From positions 1-64,000 of the forward strand of contig CAYTIB010000048.1 in assembly GCA_964437725.1 (NCBI GenBank): a stretch of 64,000 bases of DNA, read 5' to 3'. Position numbers and translations under genes: made by a program. Under the pieces are notes generated by a model. It did not search any database. It was not told the origin of the DNA and worked only from the letters and a program-made list of their open reading frames with translations. The DNA comes from CAYTIB01 sp964437725. Its GTDB lineage: Bacteria; UBA8248; JACPRG01; G963555815. Position 1 is the first letter of the stretch. Every line of letters starts with the position of its first letter. Of the stretch, positions 8,306 through 16,699 are shown one piece after another.

Positions 8306-9481
8306 TTAAGCATCCTTACAAAATATAATGCCTTCCGTACGACATACATCCCCAGAAAAGACCTCGGTAACTTGGCGCAGTCCCAAAGCTTGGTCAAAGG
8401 GATCCAGGGACGATGTACCATCCTCTGCAACAGCCACCTGATAGCCATACAAAGATGCCTTTCCAACCGTATGGAGCACACATATATTCGTGACGGTCCC
8501 CACTACTAAAACATTTTTGATGTCCCGAAGCCTGAGGAGATGATGTAGTGGAGTACCGAAGAAACCATCGTATCGCAGTTTTCGAATTTGAAGATCGCCA
8601 TCCCGAACCTCCAGAGAATCAATTATCTCCGCCCCGGTTGTACCAGCTACTGCATGGACTGGCCAAATTCTGAATTCGAAATCATCCGGGCGATGCCAAT
8701 CTTGAGTGAAAACGGTCAGCACACCTTCCCCTCTCGCATTCGCAAGAAGACCTCGAATAGGATCGATGGTTTGGAGGGCATCTTGGACAAAAAGCGCACC
8801 CCCCTCCTTGGCAAAATCATTTTGCATGTCCACTACAATTACGGCCGTCTCAGATGCTTTTAATTCCAGTGAATCTTTTCTTGCCTGCTCCGGGGCTGCT
8901 ACTTTAAGATTCGGCTGAACTTTCATCGATTGGCCGGAAATTAATGAATCCGTTGTCGTGAGTGTTCCCTGGTAGAGAAATGAGACCTCGCGAAAAGTCG
9001 CCTGCTCATCAAATTCCGTTCTCCCGGCTACAGCGTCAACGGGTAGAACAACATCGTACCAGCGCAAGGCCGCTTCCCCAGCCGTAAAAAGGACACTCTC
9101 GTTAGCGAAGTTGCCCACCAAGACTAAACTGCGCACATTCTGAGCACGGAGCATTGAATCCAGTTCCGTGTCGAAAAAACCATCCCATGTCCGCTTTCGT
9201 ATTACCAACTCACTGGGATCTGGCTTCAACTCGTCAATGAATGAAACCCCCTCTGTGCCACGAACGCACCAAGGTGTTGAACCTTGTTCATTTTCAAAAA
9301 CTGACGCCTCATGGACCTGGCGAGTATAGAGGACAGGCCATCCGAGCTTACGAGCTTGCTCTCTTAGGCGGAGGATTGGATGTATAATCGAAAGGGCCCG
9401 AGCATGAAAACGGACACCACCTTCCGCAGCAAGATCGTTCTGCATATCCACGATCAGAAGAGCCGTATCGGATGCGCGCAT
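8306..9481 (-). CDS. Double-domain isochorismatase-family hydrolase, N-terminal domain altered
   Basis: 391 residues made of two cysteine-hydrolase (isochorismatase/nicotinamidase-like) domains, roughly 1-185 and 207-385. The C-terminal domain keeps the Asp-Lys-Cys triad: Asp218 (VDMQND), Lys301 (IRKLRYDGFF) and Cys334 (VTNICVLHT). The N-terminal domain keeps Asp12 and Lys96, but Ser129 (FANESVLF) stands where the cysteine should be. The second domain is therefore probably a working amidase-type hydrolase, and the first is catalytically altered or structural. The usual family protein is a single domain of about 180-220 residues. Its neighbour, the maleate isomerase-like gene, suggests an amide of a small dicarboxylic acid as substrate. 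Confidence 0.88.
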   Translation of the reverse strand: MRASDTALLIVDMQNDLAAEGGVRFHARALSIIHPILRLREQARKLGWPVLYTRQVHEASVFENEQGSTPWCVRGTEGVSFIDELKPDPSELVIRKRTWDGFFDTELDSMLRAQNVRSLVLVGNFANESVLFTAGEAALRWYDVVLPVDAVAGRTEFDEQATFREVSFLYQGTLTTTDSLISGQSMKVQPNLKVAAPEQARKDSLELKASETAVIVVDMQNDFAKEGGALFVQDALQTIDPIRGLLANARGEGVLTVFTQDWHRPDDFEFRIWPVHAVAGTTGAEIIDSLEVRDGDLQIRKLRYDGFFGTPLHHLLRLRDIKNVLVVGTVTNICVLHTVGKASLYGYQVAVAEDGTSSLDPFDQALGLRQVTEVFSGDVCRTEGIIFCKDA

Positions 9482-9516
9482 CTTTCGTTTCCCTCCACAT
9501 CAACAAAGGGAAGGGC

Positions 9517-10107
9517 CTAGGGCCAGTTTAAATTCAAGTGATAGAACAACTTTCTTAAGAGACCGAGAGGAAGACCAACAACGTTAGTGTAACAACCTTC
9601 CAGACGATCAACCAACAGGATTCCCTTACCCTGAATACCATAAGAACCTGCCTTATCCAGGGGCTCTCCTGTAGCGACATATTTGCTGATTTCATCCGAG
9701 GACAAGGTTCTGAACCAAACTCGCGTCTCTTGGGCCTCCGTTTTCACTTTATCTTTCCAACGCACCGTGACCCCACTGATGACACGGTGCTCTCGTCCAC
9801 TCAAGTCGGCCAGCACTTGCCGTGCCTCGTCCGGATCTCCCGGTTTGCCAAGCACCCTCTCAACTCCTAAATTCTCATCCTGGAGCACGACAACAGTATC
9901 AGCTGCTATCACAACTGCGTCAGGTCTACAGCGACTGGCAGCTTCGGCTTTTCGGGCCGAGGTCGCGCAAGCGAACGCCCCTGCCGATCCACCGTGAAAA
10001 CTCTCGTCGACAAACACCGGGAGAACTTCAAACATCAAATCAATTTGTTCGAGTAGCTCTTTTCGTCGGGGTGAAGCTGAGGCCAAAACTAACGGAGGTG
10101 ACACCAT
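9517..10107 (-). CDS. maf: Maf-family nucleoside triphosphate pyrophosphatase
   Basis: 196 residues. The N-terminal family signature LASASPRRKELL is present, followed by DES, IAADTVV, KPGDPDEA and the SYGIQGKG segment typical of Maf proteins. They hydrolyse non-canonical or methylated nucleoside triphosphates (dTTP/UTP or m7GTP types) to the monophosphate and pyrophosphate. Five bases separate it from the upstream DUF4321 gene, and 35 bases from the downstream hydrolase gene, so it is inside an operon. The exact nucleotide preference is not assigned. Confidence 0.9.
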   Translation of the reverse strand: MVSPPLVLASASPRRKELLEQIDLMFEVLPVFVDESFHGGSAGAFACATSARKAEAASRCRPDAVVIAADTVVVLQDENLGVERVLGKPGDPDEARQVLADLSGREHRVISGVTVRWKDKVKTEAQETRVWFRTLSSDEISKYVATGEPLDKAGSYGIQGKGILLVDRLEGCYTNVVGLPLGLLRKLFYHLNLNWP

Positions 10108-10112
10108 AGGAC

Positions 10113-10376
10113 TTAAAGCTTCCGATAAAGATAAACGCCTAGTACGAGTCCGACGACGCCAAGAAGAGTGATTTCGAATACGAACCCGAAGGACAGCGCC
10201 AACACTCGAAGGTCAATGGTCACCGGCGGTTTCAAACCAAAGGGGACACTCCCGATCAACAATGTTCTAATAAAGCCCCCGCTAAACAACTGACCAAGTA
10301 TTTCACCCAGCACGGTACCAACCAAACCACCAACCACCATGAAGAGTATCAAAGACCCAACTGACTTCCCGGCCAT
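10113..10376 (-). CDS. DUF4321-like small membrane protein
   Basis: 87 residues with two hydrophobic segments (about 7-30 and 58-84) separated by a short loop containing the conserved-looking PFGLKPPVTIDLRVL. Length, layout and position next to maf match the DUF4321 family, whose function is unknown. It is probably an inner-membrane protein. The - strand neighbours are the polyprenyl synthase 69 bases upstream and maf 5 bases downstream. Confidence 0.75.
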   Translation of the reverse strand: MAGKSVGSLILFMVVGGLVGTVLGEILGQLFSGGFIRTLLIGSVPFGLKPPVTIDLRVLALSFGFVFEITLLGVVGLVLGVYLYRKL

Positions 10377-10445
10377 GGAACTCCTCCGACAGGAATCAAA
10401 TTCTTTTGCTTACAGCGCTTTTGCGCGAACAGGAGGACCGCCCTA

Positions 10446-11465
10446 TTATTGATCCCGCTCCACGATATAGTTGGCAAAGGCGTGAAGGGCATTCCGATAA
10501 AATGGATTGAGAGTTTCCGGCAGTTCTTGAAGAATCGCCTGCGCACTTTCGACATACTCGCGGGCGCGGGCAATGGTGTACTCGATGGCCCTATGCTTTT
10601 CCATCAAGGCAAGAATACTATCAAGCTTTCCGTCCGGTGTTCCATTCGACTCAAAGAATACTTGTCGAATAAGCTGTTTTTCTTCCTCTCCCGCCGATCG
10701 ATAAAGGTGAATTAGGGGAAGGGTGACATTGCCATCTGAAAGATCTTGACCGATCGGTTTACCAATTCGGTCAACCCTCGCAATGTAGTCAAGAGCATCG
10801 TCCACCAACTGAAAAGCATAGCCAAGATTGGCACCGAATTCACCCAAGCGATCTTCAACATCTTGAGGCATATTACCTAAGATGGCCCCGATACGGCAGC
10901 AGGTAGCAATCAAGGCCGCTGTTTTACGATAGATAACTTCAAGGTAGCTTTCTTCGGTAGACGCAAGGTTATACTCGTTTAGAAGTTGAAGAACCTCCCC
11001 CTCTGAGAGATAGACCGTGGCATCAGAAACTACGCGAATAAGGTTGGGGTCATTGTCGTTTGCCATCAACCACAGCGACTTAGCGAAGAGATAATCTCCC
11101 ACAAGAACGCTGGCTTCGTTTCCCCATTTAGCATTAGCAGATGGAGACCCGCGGCGCATTTCTGAGGCATCAACAACATCATCGTGAAGCAAAGTGGCAG
11201 TGTGGATAAACTCAACCAAGCAAGAGTGTGTAATAGACCGCTCTCCCTCGTAACCACATAGCTTAGACGAAAGGAGGACCAAGGAAGGACGAATACGTTT
11301 TCCGCCTCCGCGTGCCAAATAATGACCAATGGATGGGATTAGGGGAACATCCGAATTAAGGTGGGTAGTCAGAGCCTCCTCCACCAAATCAAGATCGGGT
11401 TGAAGATTCTCTAGGACGTCCGAATATAGAATCTGGGTTTTGGGAGTGGGGGATGGAGATGACAT
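10446..11465 (-). CDS. Polyprenyl diphosphate synthase (trans-isoprenyl chain, IspB/HepT type)
   Basis: 339 residues from the ATG at 11465. Both aspartate-rich Mg/diphosphate motifs are intact: DDVVD at 95-99 and DDALD at 222-226, with GGGKRIRP near 53-60. The enzyme adds several isopentenyl units to farnesyl diphosphate, giving the side chain of ubiquinone or menaquinone. I chose this start because a promoter (-35 at 11537-11542, -10 at 11515-11520) lies just upstream. An alternative ATG at 11549 would place the start before that promoter, and the 28 extra residues show no family similarity. Chain length cannot be told by eye. Confidence 0.88.
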   Translation of the reverse strand: MSSPSPTPKTQILYSDVLENLQPDLDLVEEALTTHLNSDVPLIPSIGHYLARGGGKRIRPSLVLLSSKLCGYEGERSITHSCLVEFIHTATLLHDDVVDASEMRRGSPSANAKWGNEASVLVGDYLFAKSLWLMANDNDPNLIRVVSDATVYLSEGEVLQLLNEYNLASTEESYLEVIYRKTAALIATCCRIGAILGNMPQDVEDRLGEFGANLGYAFQLVDDALDYIARVDRIGKPIGQDLSDGNVTLPLIHLYRSAGEEEKQLIRQVFFESNGTPDGKLDSILALMEKHRAIEYTIARAREYVESAQAILQELPETLNPFYRNALHAFANYIVERDQ

Positions 11466-11514
11466 GCGTATAGTTATTGCCCTTTCCGTTGCAAAGCAGC
11501 TTCGACCGGGATTC

Positions 11515-11542
11515 ATGTTAGCGGGTGCGCCCGCGTTGTCAA
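11515..11542 (-). promoter_or_regulatory. Sigma-70-like promoter of the polyprenyl synthase operon
   Basis: On the - strand a perfect -35 TTGACA (11537-11542) is followed after 16 bases by TAACAT (11515-11520, four of six). The spacer contains a GC-rich inverted repeat, GCGGG-TGCG-CCCGC as read on the + strand (11521-11534), that could bind a regulator. It would start transcription near 11508, about 43 bases before the chosen ATG. Confidence 0.55.
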
Positions 11543-11597
11543 CCTCCAACCTCCACAGATAGCCCGTAACCCAATCCTAAACTCAGAAGCATGGCAA

Positions 11598-13553
11598 CTA
11601 TCCCTCATCTTCGTAGTGCTGGAGTGACGTAAGAACGGATATATCCTCCAAGGTGGTCGTATCTCCAAGCTCTGGCTTTCCGGACGCAATATCCCGAAGC
11701 AAACGCCTCATGATTTTGCCACTTCGCGTTTTTGGCAGAGCATCAGTGAATCGAACCATATCCGGCCGCGCGATGGCACCAATCTCCTTGACTACATGTT
11801 CTCGCAGAACGTCTTCCATACCATCAGAACGTTCTGCGTCACCGGCAAGCGTAACAAAACAAGCAATTCCCTGCCCCTTGAGTTCGTGAGGAATACCCAC
11901 AACAGCCGCCTCCGCCACATCGGGATGAGAAACCATAGCACTTTCCACCTCCATGGTTCCCAATCGATGACCCGAAATATTTATAACGTCATCCACACGA
12001 CCCATAATCCAAAAATATCCATCCTTATCTCGCCGGGCACCATCCCCGGTAAAATAAACGCCCTCAATATCCGACCAATATTGTTGTCTGAAACGTTCAT
12101 CATCCCCGTAGATGGTTCGGAGCATAGCCGGCCACGGACGCTTGAGGACAAGAAATCCACCCCCCTCGGGACCAACAGACTGCCCATCTTTTGTCATAAC
12201 GTCTGGGACAACTCCGGGGAAGGGTAATGTAGCAGAACCAGGCTTGGCGGGAGTAGCCCCCGGTAACGGCGTGATTAATATCATTCCCGTCTCTGTTTGC
12301 CACCATGTGTCCACAATGGGACAAAGGTTGTTCCCAATTTTTTCTCGGTACCACATCCAAACCTCCGGGTTTATTGGCTCACCCACAGTACCGAGTAATC
12401 GAAGGCTCGTTAAATCATGCTTTTCCGGCCACTCATTTCCCCACTTTATGAACGCACGAATCGCTGTGGGGGCTGTATAGAAGGTGTTGACTTTAAACTT
12501 TTCAACGATAGACCAGAAACGACCTGGATCAGGGTGGTTAGGCGCACCCTCGTACATAACGCTAGTCGCTCCATTAGCGAGGGGACCATAAACGATGTAA
12601 CTGTGGCCGGTGACCCATCCGATGTCTGCTGTGCACCAATATATGTCGTCATCTTTAAGATCAAAAACCCATTTGCACGTGAGGTAGGTTCCAACCATGT
12701 AACCACCTGTTGTATGAAGAATTCCTTTGGGTTTCCCCGTGGTGCCACTGGTGTAGAGGATGTAAAGAGGATGCTCAGCATCAAGGGGTTCAGCGGGGCA
12801 ATCCTCTGAGATATTTTCCATCAGATCATGCCACCAATGGTCACGTCCTTCCTTAAAGTCAATGTCATTTCCGACTCGCTTGAGCACGACAACATGTTCC
12901 ACACTCGGGCAATCCAAAACTGCCTCATCGGTATTTAGCTTGAGAGGGACCTCCTTGCCTCGACGCCACCCAGCATCCGCAGTCAAGACAGCTTTGGCTT
13001 GGGCATCATTGATCCGATCTCGCAAGGAAGGCGCACTAAATCCTGCAAAAACAACTGTATGAGGGGCTCCAATCCGTGCACAAGCAAGCATGGCAATCGC
13101 CGATTCGGGCGTTTGCGGCATGTAAATGCAAACACGATCCCCCTTTCCTATACCGAGCTTTTTGAGCACGTTGGCAAACTTGCAAACTTCCTTGTGAAGC
13201 TCGGCATAGGTTAACTCCCTGCTATCACCAGGCTCACCTTCCCAAAGGATAGCTATTTTGTCTTTCCTATGGGTCTCTAAGTGACGGTCAAGACAATTGT
13301 ACGAAAGGTTGGTTTGCCCTCCAACGAACCACTCCGCGAAAGGCAAATCCCATTTTAATACCTTGTCCCATTTCTTGAACCAGTGCAATTCTTCGGCATA
13401 CCGCCCCCAAAAAGTCTCGGGGGAGTTAACAGCTTCGTCGTGAAGCTGCTTGTACTCCTCTATCGACTTGATGTGAGCACTCTTAGAAAAAGCCTGAGAC
13501 GGGTCCAAAACCCGCCCTTCATTCAAAACAGATTCGATTGCTGTCGGGTCCAT
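11598..13553 (-). CDS. acs: Acetyl-coenzyme A synthetase
   Basis: 651 residues, the normal Acs length. The AMP-forming signature YTSGTTGKPKG is present, as is the C-terminal TRSGKIMRR with the lysine that is acetylated in regulated Acs enzymes. WWQTETG in the middle shapes the acetate pocket, Trp being the residue that limits substrates to acetate or propionate. It converts acetate, ATP and CoA to acetyl-CoA in the cytosol. The start is supported by GGAGG five bases before the ATG. It stands alone on its own promoter, divergent from the phosphoribosyltransferase gene. Confidence 0.96.
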   Translation of the reverse strand: MDPTAIESVLNEGRVLDPSQAFSKSAHIKSIEEYKQLHDEAVNSPETFWGRYAEELHWFKKWDKVLKWDLPFAEWFVGGQTNLSYNCLDRHLETHRKDKIAILWEGEPGDSRELTYAELHKEVCKFANVLKKLGIGKGDRVCIYMPQTPESAIAMLACARIGAPHTVVFAGFSAPSLRDRINDAQAKAVLTADAGWRRGKEVPLKLNTDEAVLDCPSVEHVVVLKRVGNDIDFKEGRDHWWHDLMENISEDCPAEPLDAEHPLYILYTSGTTGKPKGILHTTGGYMVGTYLTCKWVFDLKDDDIYWCTADIGWVTGHSYIVYGPLANGATSVMYEGAPNHPDPGRFWSIVEKFKVNTFYTAPTAIRAFIKWGNEWPEKHDLTSLRLLGTVGEPINPEVWMWYREKIGNNLCPIVDTWWQTETGMILITPLPGATPAKPGSATLPFPGVVPDVMTKDGQSVGPEGGGFLVLKRPWPAMLRTIYGDDERFRQQYWSDIEGVYFTGDGARRDKDGYFWIMGRVDDVINISGHRLGTMEVESAMVSHPDVAEAAVVGIPHELKGQGIACFVTLAGDAERSDGMEDVLREHVVKEIGAIARPDMVRFTDALPKTRSGKIMRRLLRDIASGKPELGDTTTLEDISVLTSLQHYEDEG

Positions 13554-13592
13554 GCTATCCTCCTACATAATTCTTTAGCCACAAGCATCCCC

Positions 13593-13618
13593 TTGTCACA
13601 ATGTCGCTAAATTGTCAC
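13593..13618. repeat. Direct repeats in the acs leader
   Basis: TTGTCAC occurs at 13593-13599 and again at 13612-13618, with a related ATGTCGC between (13601-13607). They lie 40-65 bases before the acs start in the divergent control region. Direct half-sites like this could bind a transcription regulator, but no known operator consensus is recognised. Confidence 0.3.
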
Positions 13619-13767
13619 CTGAGCGCACCCGTCCTGAGGGGAACAGCTGGAATTGTACTATGAAACCTTTCACCTTGCTTGTATTTTATGTAATCATTCC
13701 TTTCCGAGTCCGACAGATCGCCCGATTGGGTTTACAGGCTTTTTTGAGGTGAGGAATAAATTCAGTA

Positions 13768-14400
13768 GTGAAAAAACCTAATGCAAAGAACGTGATGGGG
13801 GGCCACAAAGACATGCAAAAAGAACCTCGTGGGGAAGAGACCTATCGCCTCAGTATCGGCGGACGCATTACCCGCGACCTCCCCCTTGTCACACTACCCG
13901 GCACAGACCTACAAATCGCCTCATTCGTCATGCTCGGTGACACAGAGCTCAATGAAGCTTGTGCAGAACTCCTCCAAAACCGAATAGAGGAAACCCTAAA
14001 ACATCAGGATCTCCATTTCGACACAATCGCTGGTTCAGAAGCAAAGAGCATCGCATTACTCCAAACGGTTGCGAAAAGGTTCGGGCAAAAACGATACGTT
14101 GTCATGCGGAAAGGAGTTAAAAATTACATGCAAAATCCGCTCACCGTTAGTTTTGCCAGTATTACCACGGCCGGGGAGCAAAACCTTGTCCTGGACGGTT
14201 TGGACATCCACATGGTGCGCGGGAAAAATGTTCTGCTTGTTGACGACGTGGTCTCCACGGGTGGAACTCTTATTGCATCCCGGAAACTTATTGAAAAAGC
14301 TGGTGGTCGTGTGGTCCTTTGTGCTTCAGTCCTTTTAGAAAACGAAGTACCGCCTGTCCCGGATTTGGTCTTTCTGGAGCGCATTCCCTTTCCAGCATAA
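13768..14400 (+). CDS. Phosphoribosyltransferase, adenine/xanthine PRTase-like
   Basis: 210 residues with the type I PRPP-binding motif VLLVDDVVSTGGTL at about 155-168 and the RKGVKNY segment near 114-120 that forms part of the base or PRPP site in Apt-like enzymes. Such proteins join a purine base to PRPP for salvage, although several members have a purely regulatory role. The GTG start follows GAGGTGAGGA with a rather long 12-base gap. GTG at 13792, ATG at 13795 or ATG at 13810 are alternatives, since the first 20 residues look unconserved. It is separated by over 400 bases from the next gene. Confidence 0.78.
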   Translation: MKKPNAKNVMGGHKDMQKEPRGEETYRLSIGGRITRDLPLVTLPGTDLQIASFVMLGDTELNEACAELLQNRIEETLKHQDLHFDTIAGSEAKSIALLQTVAKRFGQKRYVVMRKGVKNYMQNPLTVSFASITTAGEQNLVLDGLDIHMVRGKNVLLVDDVVSTGGTLIASRKLIEKAGGRVVLCASVLLENEVPPVPDLVFLERIPFPA

Positions 14401-14834
14401 GCTTTGATGGAGATCCGTCCATATTTTTCCGTTACCGGCAATCCATTGCCCCCCTTTTCATAGAATCTCTCGTGTGAGAAAATCCGTGGGTTGCCAACAA
14501 TTACAGTGGTCAGTTTATTTCATGAGAGGCATAAAGGAGGCTTCTGGGTGTCTTCAACTAACCCGACTTCTGCGTGGCCAGGAAATTTGAAAGGACTCTC
14601 GGTCTCATTACCTCAACGTCGAGGGAAAGCAGAGAGTAAAAGTAAAATGTTCCTGACCGGCGGCGCCTGTTGCCGGCTCTGATATAGCTAGGTCGGTGGG
14701 CTTTCTTGGCTAGGGTTAAAGGATTACTGTTTACTGCCTCGAAGTCGCAAAAATAAAATTGCAGAATCCATCTAAGGTAACAAAAGATAACGAAGTCATA
14801 GGCTAGGCTAAACGAAACTGGAAAGGGAAACATC
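14401..14834. other. Intergenic region without recognised gene
   Basis: No convincing coding region, RNA gene or complete terminator was seen. A GC-rich imperfect inverted repeat (CCGGC...GCCGG near 14657-14676) is present without a T-run. The promoter for the following metallo-beta-lactamase-fold pair is probably here, but I cannot point to good boxes. Confidence 0.4.
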
Positions 14835-15749
14835 GTGCAAGAGATTGCTGATGGCGTTTTTTCCGAAACTAAGTATTACGGGTGCAACGTTTCTTGTGTG
14901 AAAACTGATGATGGTGTTCTCTTAGTAGACAGTCCGCAAAACCCATCGGACGCCCTCGACTGGCGGGCACGAGTGGAAAAAATTGGGCCGGTCCGATACC
15001 AGGTCAATACTGAACACCACGCCGACCACATCATGGGAAATTGGTTCTTCCGAGACGCAGTCGTTATCGCTCATGAAGGCACATTAGAACGATTCGAAGA
15101 GACCGTCGGAACTCCTGAGGCATGGCTTGACCGAATTCTACACCTCGACAAAGAGGGAGTAGAGAAAGCTAAAATGGACGGATTCGATTTCAGAAAACCG
15201 GACCACCTTTTCAGTGACCGAATGGCTCTGGGATTTGGGGGACGTGAAATCGAGCTAATTCATAAGGTAGGCCATACCGAGAACCAGGCGATGGTTCACA
15301 TAGCCGACGTCAAAACGCTGATCCCTGGGGACAACATAGTCGAGAACTGGCCCCCCCTTTTACATAACGGCATACCCGAAGCCTGGGTCGAAACCTTAAG
15401 TTTTATCGAAACCATGGATCTCGATCATATCTGCCCTGGCCACGGCGCAATCTGCGACAAATCCGTGATTCCGATCCTTCGTGATTCTATCGAGGAATTC
15501 ATCGCCATGGTAAAGGGAGCCGTCAATGAAGGGAAGTCCAGAGAGCAAACGGAATCAATGAAGGACTATGTTCTCAAATGGGAACCTATTACAAGGAAAG
15601 CTCCCGATTTCTATCAGGTTCTGGCAGCTAAGGGAATTGGTCGATATTACAACATCCTGAATCCACCACCTCCCCCGGAGAAACCAAAAAAGAAGCGACC
15701 CAAATTGGTCAACAAGGGCGAGGTGGAGACCACTCAAAAGGATGGATAA
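14835..15749 (+). CDS. Metallo-beta-lactamase-fold protein with ExHxDH in place of HxHxDH
   Basis: 304 residues from a GTG behind AAAGGGAAA. The metal motif reads EHHADH (Glu60, His62, Asp64, His65), so the first histidine of HxHxDH is replaced by glutamate. The later ligands are present: His in GHTENQ, Asp in PGDNIVENWPP and His in CPGHGAICD. The C-terminus carries a Pro/Lys-rich tail. It is a paralogue of the next gene, 90 bases downstream. MBL-fold proteins hydrolyse thioesters, lactones, sulfates or phosphodiesters, and the substrate here is unknown. A Glu at this position is known in the B3-E group of beta-lactamases, but this protein is not clearly one of them. Confidence 0.82.
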   Translation: MQEIADGVFSETKYYGCNVSCVKTDDGVLLVDSPQNPSDALDWRARVEKIGPVRYQVNTEHHADHIMGNWFFRDAVVIAHEGTLERFEETVGTPEAWLDRILHLDKEGVEKAKMDGFDFRKPDHLFSDRMALGFGGREIELIHKVGHTENQAMVHIADVKTLIPGDNIVENWPPLLHNGIPEAWVETLSFIETMDLDHICPGHGAICDKSVIPILRDSIEEFIAMVKGAVNEGKSREQTESMKDYVLKWEPITRKAPDFYQVLAAKGIGRYYNILNPPPPPEKPKKKRPKLVNKGEVETTQKDG

Positions 15750-15839
15750 CACTGCGCATCACTACAGCCTTGTGTAAAGACAAAAAAGTTACAGTCAACA
15801 CATTTTCTTACAGGCACGCAACACAGAAAGGAATTATGA

Positions 15840-16664
15840 ATGTCCATCGAAGAAGTTGCTCCGGGAGTATTTGCTGAAACGGAATATGACCTCGCCAATG
15901 TTGGATGTATTGTTACCGACGACGGTGTTGTCCTGGTGGACGCCCCTTTTGTCCCCTCCCAAGCCAAGGAATGGGGAAATATTGCTCGATCGAAGGGCGA
16001 ATTGAGATATTTCGTATGTACTCATGCCCACCCCGATCACATCGGCGGATACGGCTTCTTCCCAGAGGCAAAAATTATTTCCCATACCTCCATCAGAGAG
16101 GAATTCAGTCGTTATCCGGAACATTTCAAAGAATTCATGGCCGCGGTAGGGAAAGACGATGATATGAACTTTGACGGCTACCATGGTCAGGAGCCACTGA
16201 TAACCTACACTGACCGTTTCAGCCTAATATTAGGACATCGTCAGATCGATTTCCTCAGCGCTGACGGTCACACTCGCAACCACACGATGGTTTGGTTACC
16301 TGATGAACATGTCTTGTTCACCGGCGACAACGTCGTCAACCAATGGCCTCCGATGTGCCACCAAGGTGTCCCCAACCATTGGCACGATACCTTGAATCAC
16401 ATCTACTCGGAGATTCATCCACATGTACTGATCCCTGGTCATGGACCAGTCTGTGATGCCTCCTTTGCTTTGAATGTCCGAGATATCCTGTCCGACCTCC
16501 GATATCAAGTCCGAGATGCGATCAACAACGGAAAAAACCGGGATGAAACGATGGAAGAAGTTCAGTATCCCTTTAGTTATGAAATTCCTAAATGGTTTGA
16601 AGAGCATGCCGAGCGAATAAAAAAAAGAAGTATCGGAGTAATCTTCGACACCATTAAGGAGTAA
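15840..16664 (+). CDS. Metallo-beta-lactamase-fold hydrolase
   Basis: 274 residues, with GAAAGGA about eight bases before the ATG. The complete metal set is visible: HAHPDH (His62, His64, Asp66, His67), His in DGHTRNH, Asp in TGDNVVNQWPP and His in PGHGPVCD. It is similar along its whole length to the preceding protein and shares the unusual W-P-P segment after the metal Asp. The pair looks like a tandem duplication. No signal peptide is seen, so it is cytosolic. Its substrate is unknown, and the neighbouring crotonase-family gene weakly suggests an acyl-CoA thioester. Confidence 0.85.
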   Translation: MSIEEVAPGVFAETEYDLANVGCIVTDDGVVLVDAPFVPSQAKEWGNIARSKGELRYFVCTHAHPDHIGGYGFFPEAKIISHTSIREEFSRYPEHFKEFMAAVGKDDDMNFDGYHGQEPLITYTDRFSLILGHRQIDFLSADGHTRNHTMVWLPDEHVLFTGDNVVNQWPPMCHQGVPNHWHDTLNHIYSEIHPHVLIPGHGPVCDASFALNVRDILSDLRYQVRDAINNGKNRDETMEEVQYPFSYEIPKWFEEHAERIKKRSIGVIFDTIKE

Positions 16665-16699
16665 CTAGAAACGGGCGAAGAAATCACAGAAGGGCTCCT

